A program made the position numbers and the translations under genes. A model generated the notes under the pieces. That model searched no databases, had not been told where the DNA came from, and was given only the letters and a program-made list of their open reading frames with translations. Of a DNA stretch of 64,000 bases, positions 34,858 to 44,356 are shown piece by piece. Each line of letters opens with the position of its first letter. The first letter of the stretch is position 1. The stretch is from Lactarius indigo. Taxonomy: Eukaryota > Basidiomycota > Agaricomycetes > Russulales > Russulaceae. The stretch lies in contig JAFKAC010000065.1 of assembly GCA_025766275.1 (NCBI GenBank), forward strand, positions 186,001-250,000. Reading direction: 5' to 3'.

Positions 34858-37704
34858 CCACCAGATCTCTTCCTGACTCAAACCTGCTGTACCGGATTCC
34901 CTCTCCTCCCCTTGCTCCTCCCACACCTTTCTTGCAACAACCCAAGCCACCAATCGCTTGCCTTTCTCCAGATGACCCCAATACCGTTGGCCAGCTAGCC
35001 GATACTCGCGCTACCCTTGTCCGATGCCCAACAGCGCGTCAAACTTGAAGTCAGTCCCCCCACCCCGTCCACCCCGCCCGCATCTCCGCGCCGACTTACT
35101 TGGACAGGTCGCAGAGCATGGCAAATCTTCCACCAGAAATACCCGTAGGGCCTCCACCGTCCCGCCCGCGTAGCACCGACCTTCCCAGAAACGCCGCCGG
35201 CGTTGCTTTCCGCTCCCGCACCTGATGGTGCATAGTCGCATGTCACATCTGCAGTGATCCTTGCAGACAGCCCCCCTCGCAACACATATGCAAGACAACT
35301 TATACAACGGCGTCTCCATTCCCTATCTTGATTGCCCCAAGGACCTTTGCTGGATCCCAACGCCGGAAGCGACTTCACCGCTACTAGTATGACCAACGCC
35401 ATCCGACTCGTCACCGACAATAACGTGTACGGAAACGGTAGCGACGCGATCAAGAGCTAGGACCACCGTGCTTCCAGCGGTTGGGGTCTCCAAGATCGCT
35501 CTGAGCCCGGTCTTCGGGGGTTTCCCTTCAACCCACCCAAACGTCAATCCAGATCGCCAATCGCACTGACTCAACCCTTCCCCTGTACCGTCAACACCAC
35601 CAATCGCTCGAGTGACCGCTGCCGTCGTTGTCACCCAACAACGCGCCAAACTCAACCCTAGTAATGCGGGCTACCACGTTTCTGTGCTGGCCCTTGCCTG
35701 CTTCATTGCAGGAGAGGCAGTGCTGTACCGGTTCGGGTTCTCTCTACTTGCATGCGGAGCGCGATAACTTTTCTTGTCTCACAAGAGTGCATAAGTGCAT
35801 GTCGAATACTGAGGGGGTGACGTAGAAGGAGATAGCGGTAGTAGATTGTTCAGGTGTTGAAGGCGGCGGCATCTCTTCAGTTTCTATGGGGGGTCGCCGG
35901 CCCGGGGGGGCGTCTCGAAACACAAGAATATCGCGATCTATGTAGTACAACCCCCCCCCCCCCCCCTCATCTCTCCTTTTTACAGTAGTGTTATAGCTTC
36001 CGATTCGTATCCATTTTCCTTCGCTTCACCCTTGAGGCGGAACCTGCGGTCTGCATACAAGACATTGGCAGGGTGAAGATTTTTGTTTCCCACGCGCGAG
36101 CATATACGAACTGCCAACAACGCACCACTCACAGATGTCCTCATTCAGCTACCCTCGGGCCTAAGCATCGCCCCGCTGTATACTCCTCTACCCCCGCGTC
36201 ACAAGATTTCAGTCTCCCCTCGCCTCACTCGACGCAGGTACGCTAACGAACGCTCTCCCAACGACCCTCCATATCAGTTTTTTTTATTCTCGACCTGCCT
36301 TTGCCGACTCTTACCAGCGGATTATGTCGACCGGATGTGTGAGAACTTTCACCGAGCATCATCTTTTTTATCTTCATGGATCGTCACCATCGCAGTCTTC
36401 TCGCGTATCACCCTCCAAACCGGGTGCTTTAGGAAGAGACGTCTACTGTCTCTCTTGATATTATTTGTGGGGAAATCGGTGCCATCGAGCAATGTGAGCA
36501 GCTCGATACCCTTTCTTCTCACCCGATGGTCTCGCCTGATCGCATTCCAGGGTTCAAAAGCTCTCCAAAACAGAGCACACAGCCGCTCTTTATATTCTTT
36601 CATGACGGTCTGCTCGAGTGCAAATCCGCTTCTTCATCACTGTCCTGCAACAAATGGCCAGGGCCGACTCCATGATTGCTCTTCTGAGTTCTGCCGTCGG
36701 GGATTCCATGCAGAGCCAGACGGAAGCAAAGCTTGCAAGTATGAGTCTCAAATCTCCCGGACTCAAATCCACTATGCCCGATTCCCCCTCCGCTCGCACC
36801 TTCAACACCAGCACCACGAACTGCCACTCACTCGCCTTCGACTCTTCTTCCTCTTTCCTTTCCCCAGATACTGCAAATATCGTCGGCAATCCGAGCGACG
36901 CCGCCGCCACGTTCGCACAACAGCGCGTCAAATTCAAAGCCACTGGCAACACCACGCATCGTATTTCTGTGCCAGTGTTCACCTTGAGCGAGCATGGGAC
37001 TTGGGCTGACGTCCTTGGTCAGGTCGCGGAGCGGGACAATTCCTCTACCCAAGATATCCGTCGGCCCCGGTCTTCCCATCCTCAGAGCACCGGCTTCTCT
37101 GGCCTCTCCCCCGGCTTTGCTTTCTGCTCCCCGCGCTCCGATGGCGGTGGCGCTCCTGGAAATCTCGACAGGCCCTCCCCCGTCGTTGGCTACAGCTGGG
37201 CCAGCATGGTGAACACCCCCGGTCCTACCCATGTTTCATAAGACGTCATCTGACAACAACAACACGGGTCAAATAGTCGACCTTGCGGCCGCTAATGAAC
37301 GATTTACGATGTAACAGCAACGTCCCGCACCTTGACAGTCTCGACAAGTTCCGCCGACCATCCGAGGGCCACGTGCATGACAGCAATAGCGGCTCCACCG
37401 CCGTCAACAACGGCGTTTACGGCGATGACGGCGATCTTATCCAGGGACATCATGCGCCCGGCGTTGGTCAGTTCGACGTGGCTTTTCAAGAGGCCTGCAC
37501 AATGATGGTGGCGGGACTTGGTCTAGTGCTCAAAGCCCGGCACTCTCGAATATATCAGGTCGTTTTGGCGGAAGCGACGATGGAAACAACGCGACGGCTG
37601 CAGCACGTCAGTAAGCCGCGCTGGCTGGCCTTGAGATAGGCGTCGGCGAATTCAATCTCGGACTAGGTTCCCCCGGGCTGGCCAGGATGCCTAGCTGACT
37701 CAGA
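34858..37704 (+). pseudogene. VTS1-like pseudogene, copy 7, N-terminal and linker part
   Basis: Bases 35000-35470 and 35500-35700 hold shuffled linker and central fragments. From 36130 the order becomes normal. A first-exon-like segment ends near 36238. A segment at 36310-36480 follows (ADYVDRMCENFH, against the expected DRWFE). Bases 36550-37240 encode a 207-aa open stretch (IRFFITVLQQMARADSM..QSQTEAKLASMSLKSPG..DAAATFAQQRVKF). In-frame stops and shifts near 36600, after 37240 and around 37630-37700 separate these from the downstream SAM ORF. It is probably a recently dead gene. Confidence 0.65.
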
Positions 37705-38355
37705 ATGGCGCAACTCGCCCAGGTGAACGGCAAAAATCCGTTTGGAGTCAACATAAATATGCTGGGCATGGCCAACCTCAGCGCGATGGGCTGGCATCAC
37801 CCCGAGGTGCAACTGTTCGTGGCGCAGCCTGAGGTCGTCGCTACTGGAGGAGGATTCGGTCAGCCTGGGCTCGGCGTCGGTCCGGGCCTCGGCATGTTCG
37901 GTGGGGTGCAAGGGGGTATAGGTATTAACGGCCTGCGCGGCGGCTCCGGGCGGTCCGGAGGACGTTCGCCCGGCCTAGGTGGTAGCGGCAGTGTCAGCAG
38001 CAAAGGTGGGTCGGTAGGGAAGGGCAGAACGAAGAAGGATGAAGAACATTTGGAGCCGGCAGTGCTGAACGACGTGGCCGGGTGGCCGCGCACGCTCCGG
38101 CTGCACAAGTACATGCTGAATTTTGAGGGTATGACGTGGAAGGAGATGGTGGTGATGGACGAGCAGGCACTTGAGGCGCAAGGCGTCGCGGCGCTCGGTG
38201 CGCGTAGGAAGGTTCTCGAGACTTTCGAGGTCGTTCGCAGGAAGATGGGCACCGACGACCCGACTGCGCCTCCCCCCGTACCGTCGTTGTCTGGCGGACC
38301 TGTGGCGACGGGACCGGGCTCGAGTGGCAGTGGTGGTGGACTGTCCTCCGCATAA
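37705..38355 (+). CDS. VTS1: SAM-domain protein fragment, Vts1/Smaug-like (C-terminal half, intact ORF)
   Basis: This 216-aa ORF is the best-preserved C-terminal half of the VTS1-like family here. Residues 1-110 are Gly-rich linker (MAQLAQVNGKNPFGVN...). Residues about 120-185 form a SAM domain of the Vts1/Smaug type. Its signatures are LRLHKYMLNFEGMTWKEMV and GVAALGARRKVLETFEVVRR, including the basic ALGARRK segment that binds the hairpin loop of Smaug recognition elements in the yeast protein. A Pro/Gly tail (LSGGPVATGPGSSGSG) ends the ORF. Yeast Vts1 promotes mRNA deadenylation and decay. Upstream exons are damaged, so a full protein is unlikely; a truncated SAM protein from the ATG at 37705 is possible but unproven. 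Confidence 0.7.
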   Translation: MAQLAQVNGKNPFGVNINMLGMANLSAMGWHHPEVQLFVAQPEVVATGGGFGQPGLGVGPGLGMFGGVQGGIGINGLRGGSGRSGGRSPGLGGSGSVSSKGGSVGKGRTKKDEEHLEPAVLNDVAGWPRTLRLHKYMLNFEGMTWKEMVVMDEQALEAQGVAALGARRKVLETFEVVRRKMGTDDPTAPPPVPSLSGGPVATGPGSSGSGGGLSSA

Positions 38356-39012
38356 TACAAAGGAAAAACAGTTTTTTTTTGGTTGTTGTCGCGAGCTAAA
38401 AAGCAGCATCATGCACTCTCTTCGCCTTATGTCCGCCTTTTTACTAGTACCGACTCTGGACTTGTGATTTCCTTAATTCCTACGCACCTCGAGGAGTCGC
38501 CGTTCATGCACAGGGCGTACGGTAGTGTATCCTCGGCGCCTAGTCAATGATTTGCCTTTCTTTTCTTCGCCATCTCTGTTTTTTTCTATAGGTGACCTTA
38601 AAGTGTGCATCATACAATATATATTTTCAACATCGCCCCTCGTCCAAAACTGTTTTGTTTTATTCGTGAGAGCGTCGCCTGTGGTACGACATATTCCAAG
38701 CTCATGGTGGTGTAGCCAGAGGACAGCTCTCTACCTAGCGTAGGGATCCGAGTCGGCCCCCGTCGTGTGCAATAAAAATTACGGTTCGGACTCCTCGCAA
38801 TGTGTATAGTTGATAACCGCTCAATATCGTTATCTAATAGTACATATAACGTGCGAAGGGGGATCGTCTACGTACTCTGCGTCGTCCCCCCCGAAGAAAT
38901 AGAGGAAGGAAATCGCTGTCCGTAGACTGTGTATCTTTGGGGAACGAGGCGTGCGACGGGTTCAAAGAAGAAGCACAGGGCGTTGTATGCCAGGATCAGG
39001 AGAGCGGCGTCG
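38356..39012. other. Conserved convergent 3' flank block (unit 6)
   Basis: The 3' UTR of the SAM ORF is followed by the shared block running into the 3' end of F-box gene 6. No further gene is seen. Confidence 0.5.
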
Positions 39013-42000
39013 TCACTGTGGTGGAGGGCGTGACCCTGGCGCGAGTAGAGAAATGTGCTGGTTAACGGGAAAGCCAAGTTTGAAACGTCTCAAAAAAGGA
39101 TTCGAGATGAGGAGTGCACCATTACGCGCGACTTCTGGGTGTTCATTGTGGAGGTGTTCTTGTAATAGGTCACTGCGCCCCGGCGTATATTCGAAGTCGC
39201 CGCAATACGAGCACATGAGTTGGTATGCGTGCCTGTCCACAAGGTGACGACCGAATCCTTTCTGTTCTCTGAAGCTGGCATGACAGACATGGCATTGCTT
39301 AAATGGCACATTAACTTGTACGGGGTGGCCCGAGCGAGATCGTGAGGTAACGAACGACAGTAGACCGTCCCACGACGGTTCATTCATCGCCATAGGATTC
39401 TCTATATAAATGTGTCGCAGGCTAGGGAGCACAGTGGTGTGCCCCTCTTCGACCAGGCCCAGAGCACATAAGATAGCCGTCGTCAATTCGTCGGCCACCG
39501 GAAGGTCTGTTGCGCCGCCAAATGCGCGGATAAGTCCCAGCCATTGTTCGCCACCCACGTCATACAGCTCACTTGACGATTGGGCCATATTGATGCGTAG
39601 ATTGTTTACACGGAATAGGAATGGGGAAAATTGGTCACAAACTTGAGCCATGGACGACAACTGCCAGTCTAACTGCTTGCACGATATTTGTAATCGAAAG
39701 GGTGTAGAAGTGCCAGAGCTGTTAAATGAGATGGAAATGGCATCTCCAGAGATTTGAACCTCCGCTTGGCTGAGTGACGTCTGTATTCCCGTCCGCTCGA
39801 TGAATCGCCCAAGTTGCGAAGCGTCCATCGTGGGTTGGTTAAAAAACGTGATATCGGTATCCATGAGACGAGGTGCGTCGATTCTAGCCACGAAGGTGTC
39901 CAAGTACTTGCTGGTTCCTCGATATTTGAGAGACGTAAGAGCGGGGAGAACAACGCATTCCCCTGGCAGTGGAGGTAAGCCGAGGTAGTTTCGGCGGGGT
40001 GGGAGGGAAAGGAAACGGAGTGAAAGTGTTCGAAGGTTGGTCATCCCGGACAAGGCATTCGCGAACGCTTCTGGGGAAAAATACCCAACACCTGGAATTT
40101 CGTGGAGCTGAATATCTATGAGGTCGTGGGAGGGTGAAAATAGTTGCGGCAATGAAGGAAACGCAATCCTGATCGAATAAAGAGTACGGAGGCGAGCGCC
40201 CCACCGAAAGGTGCTTGGGAGGATCAGCTGCATGTTATCTTGAGACAGAAGAACAAGCTCTTCCAGTTCCGAAAGTGGCTCAGAAATTATGGGAAGTTTT
40301 TCAAGGAGCGAGTCGGTGACGGTGAGGTTGATGGAGCTGACACGACCAGAATGCTTGAGTGCGACAATAATATCGTCGTCGTCCTCAGGAGCTGGTGGGT
40401 CGAGATTTGGAAACCCCCCGTACTGTACCGCGATAGGTAGGGCTGCCCAACAATCTAGAGCCTTCAAAACGGGAGTTCCTGACGTAAAGTAGAGTCGAAG
40501 ACTTAGGCCAAGAGGTGACATATGTACAATCTGTCGCCATCTTTGGCACGCGTACGTGAGCGTAGGCCAAGTTCGCGGAGCGACATCCAGGTAATAACGA
40601 AATATGTTGAGAAGGACGTCGTCGGATAGCATCTCAATCGTTGCCTGGCGAGAAAAGGGTTCTACTCCAGACGAGTTAGCAGGTAGTGGCGGTGGCGATG
40701 TGTATGCACTGTACCTATTCCACATAGTTCACCGATGTGACCTAGTCGTTCATATTCCACCGCTATAGGACGACCGGAGAGCCCACGTGAAGTCATGAAT
40801 GACACTACAGCCTCCGGCAAATGCGCACGACGTGGCCCAGGGTGCGATATGTAGATCTTGTGCAGGGAAGGTAGGATAGTTTTGTAATATCTGTCTGATA
40901 GTTGTAGATCACGCACGACGATTGCAGAGCTATCCCAATCGAGGTGAAACCATTTCACGCCTGTGAATGAGTTGAGAATCCATCCGATATCCTCCAGTAT
41001 TGATGGTTGTGTCACACTGATGCGTAGATCCTCCACATTGAAGTAGGAAATGAACATATTAACCCAGGATTCTGTCAGGAATAATAGCGGCTCGCTCGGT
41101 GGCCCCCAGAATAACTGTAATTTAAGACGAGCGGGAACTCCTGGCTGTATTAAGGAGATGGAGATGGCACGCTCAGAAAATAGGATTTGCGCTCGACGGT
41201 GTAACTTGTGCATTTCTATCCGATCGATGAATTTGCGAAGATTTGGAAAAAGGATCATATTTTCATCTAAGAATGTGAGTTCGATATCTCCGAGACAAGG
41301 GGCATTGATTCCGGCTACAAGGCGCTCCAAGTACCGGGAAATCCCTCGAAAGTCAAGGTGGATAAGAACGGGAAGAACAGCACGCCTCAAGGACGGTTCG
41401 GCTGGGACATGATAATCAGTCATAGAGGGGAAATGGACTGAAAGTGATTGAAGTTGAGCCATCCCGGACAAGGCATCCGTGAGCGCTTCTGGTGAGATTC
41501 GCCAAGAATCAAAAACTTCGTGAAGCCGAAGGTCAACGAGATTGGTGGATGAGTAAAGAAGCTGAAGGAGTCCAGGAATCGCGATCCTAGTCGAATGGAG
41601 ACAATGAAGGCGTGGGCCCCACCGAATATTGCTGGGCAAGGTCAGCCGCACGCCATCTTGAGGCAGAAGAACAAGGTCCTCCAGTTCCGAAAACGGCCCC
41701 TTGATCGAGAATAGCTTTTCCAGAAGTGAGCTAGTAACAGTGAGGCTGATAGAACTAACACGACCAGACTGTTTAAGTGCAGCCATGATAGTATTCTCCT
41801 CCTTGGGAGTCGGGGGACCGAGCTCTGGAGATCCTCCGTACTGCACAGCGATAGGCATAGCGGGCCAGTAGCGTAGGGCCTTCAATGGAGGCATCCCGCG
41901 GGTGTAGAAGATTCGAAGGTGTAGAATCTGCTGAGATGCAAATATGATATGTCGCCATCTGCAACATATGTGCACAAGCCGAGGCCAATGTTGTGGAGAG

Positions 42001-42263
42001 ACATCGAGATAATAACGAAATATGTTGAGAAGCAGACTGTCCGAAAGCTGCCCGATCGTGACTTGTCGAGAAAATGAAAATGTCAGCTAGAGGCGCAGGT
42101 ATTGGCAAGAGGTGTACCTATCCCAGGGAATTCACTTGATGTGTTAACGGGCTGGGCGGGTGATGCGTATCGGCCACGGGCACGTGCATTGAGATATCTG
42201 CATCATTGACTGTCATGTCGAGCGGAAGCGAAGAGACTAGATTACTTACTTGAGAAAGGGCAT
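39013..42263 (-). CDS. Double F-box/LRR protein with C-terminal zinc fingers (F-box gene 6)
   Basis: Model join(39013..40661, 40715..42061, 42118..42197, 42250..42263) on the minus strand gives 3090 nt, or 1029 aa. Introns are 53, 56 and 52 bp. At intron 1 the acceptor position used in gene 3 (ending at 42210) would give an in-frame TGA here. An AG 12 nt downstream (ending at 42198) avoids it and keeps frame, so that acceptor was chosen. The leader is then MPFLKYLNARARGRYAS... F-box 1 is at about 32-75 (VTIGQLSDSLLLNIFRYYL..ICCRWRH), followed by LRR-like repeats. F-box 2 is at about 485-530 (ATIEMLSDDVLLNIFRYYL..CQRWRQIVH). The paired finger is CHVC..H..H / CSYC..H..H. If the upstream acceptor is used, translation would stop in the leader. 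Confidence 0.82.
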
Positions 42264-42433
42264 GAGGGTAGAACGAACGGGGCAGCTGTTGCTGATGCCA
42301 GTGTATCCTTATTGTAGAACACGAAGGAAATCAAGGAACGTGAAGCTATCACACCAGGCCATCAGCTGAATAATATCATCATCATTTAGGCATAGCCTCA
42401 TAGGTCGGGCATACTCCGAGGCTGGCTGTGCAA
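42264..42433. other. 5' flank of F-box gene 6, truncated by the MULE
   Basis: It matches 21454-21612 upstream of gene 3 until 'gctggctgtgcaa' (42421-42433), after which homology stops abruptly at the transposon. It holds the presumed F-box promoter. Confidence 0.5.
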
Positions 42434-43767
42434 TACAAGTCTTTGACTTTTCGCACGGATCTCACGGTCCGGGCCGGTCTTGCCGGTTCTCACGCCACTC
42501 AAATTCAAAGTCCGATTTCTTCGAACTTTTGGGCCACCATATTTTATTTCCACCGAGTAAATACCAGAGTGAAATAACAGTAAAATAAATAAACACGTAA
42601 ACAACGCATAAACAATGCGTCAATAACGCAGTCTGTGTATCGGTTTGGGTGTGTAGGAGGGAAGGGAAGGAAGGACAAACAATCCCTCTTCCCAATCTCC
42701 CATAATGCCCACCTTCGATATTCCCACCGGCCCCTCGATTACTGAAAGGGGCGACACCTACCTTGTTTCTGACGCGAAGCTGCGCCGCGGGAAACGTGCT
42801 GTCACGAAGCTGCCATATGGGAGCATTACCTACGATCGCGAGAAAGGGGAAATGTCACTGGAATGGGCTAACAATGACCAATTCCAGGTCTGGCTCGCTG
42901 CCGAGGAATACAAGAATACTATTAAGTTTATTCTTAGCCGTACTGAAGAGTCTAACTCACTAAATTGGCAGGCGCGGCGCGAGTACCGGTGTTCACGCGA
43001 GTTCTCGGGCAGGAAGACAGAGTACGAAAATACAAATCAATGGGATCGGAAGATCCCTTCGATGAAGACGGGCTGCCGATGCAAATTGATTGTCAAGCTG
43101 TATCCAGACACTGACACTATTCTCGGGAAGTACGCGGCCCAGCACGATCACGCGCTTGGCGACGACAATTTGCGATTCCTCAGATTGTCAGACAACATTA
43201 GAAAGCTAGTAATGGAAATGGTTTACACGGGCATGGGCTCACAGGCAATAGTAAGTGTGATGTAATTGCTTCATTTCCCAAGTCAACGGCTATTGTTTAG
43301 CTGAAACAGGTGCGCGAATCCTGTAAGCGGACGGACCGCAATTACCACATGACAATGCACGACGTCAGCCGCCTACATCGGGTAGTGGAGAATGATGAAA
43401 TATGCCTCGACAACAATGACGCAATCTCCGTTAGACTGTGGGTCACTCGGCTCCAGCAGGGCGGTGCTGAGGCCATCCTGAAGGACAAGAGGGATCCCCC
43501 TCCACCTGAATCTGGATTATCTCCAGATTGTTTTGTCCTATGCATACAGACTCAATTCCAGAGGGACCACTTCCGTGCACTTGGCTCTGATTTTTTATCA
43601 GTTGATGCCACCCACAACACCACTCAGTATGCAGGGGTGCAGCTTTTTACCCTGATTGTGAGGGATCTGTGGGGCCATGGTGCGCTTTGTGGCGCTTCCC
43701 ACTTATGGTCGCTTACACCACCTCCACTTGACAGGTGTTCCTGTCGCGTGGATGCTGTCGTCAAATG

Positions 43768-44337
43768 TGATGAACAGCACACATAGATAGCATACTCACA
43801 GTGACAAAGGAGACTGTGGTGAGATAGGCTGGGTGGCTGGAAAGCAGCAACAGGAAGTCTTGCAGAGTAAAGCAGAGGTGTTCTGGCACACAACAGTGAG
43901 GAACTGATGTTATTAGAGAGGGGAAGACATACCTGGCACACAACAGTGAGGAACTGATGTGGACCAGGAGCGTACATGGTACTCTACTTATACTCATACA
44001 GGGAGTGACAGTACTACAAGGTGAGTAACACCTAGTCACAGAATACAAGACGCATTGTTCTATACAGGACACAAAGGAATGGATATAAAGAGAACAAGGC
44101 GTAGAGAACAAGAAGAGTCCAGAGCATGATGATATCATAATGACATCATAATAAAGATAAGAACAAAAGTAGAACAAAGAATCATAGTACAATAGTAAGT
44201 CCGGAACAGTCCAAATGATGTCATATACATGTGATGTCATAGTCCAGATTGTACAGATCAAAATAATCTAATCTACTGTAGTCCGTTATCTATGAGTCCA
44301 TTAGAGCCGCTAAGTGCGCACAGGTCATTTATCAACA
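43768..44337 (-). repeat. 3' LTR of Copia 1
   Basis: It is 570 bp and identical by eye to the other LTR. It contains a 28-bp direct duplication (43883-43910 and 43933-43960, starting CTGGCACACAACAG) that the Copia 2 LTR lacks. The polypurine tract, read on the minus strand as CACGGGGAGA, abuts it at 44338-44347. Confidence 0.93.
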
Positions 44338-44356
44338 TCTCCCCGTGATCTACAAT

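Noticed and set aside
34544..34981. 145-aa minus-strand ORF as a gene
   Set aside because: It combines a VTS1-like linker piece with sequence across the inversion border and low-complexity A/T tracts.
35951..35968. Run of C residues as a functional element
   Set aside because: It is a simple homopolymer in decayed VTS1-like upstream sequence, absent from the sister copies.
36083..37009. 308-aa ORF as an independent gene
   Set aside because: It runs through the degraded exon and intron borders of the VTS1-like copy in a frame different from the conserved motifs, and no sister copy keeps it open.
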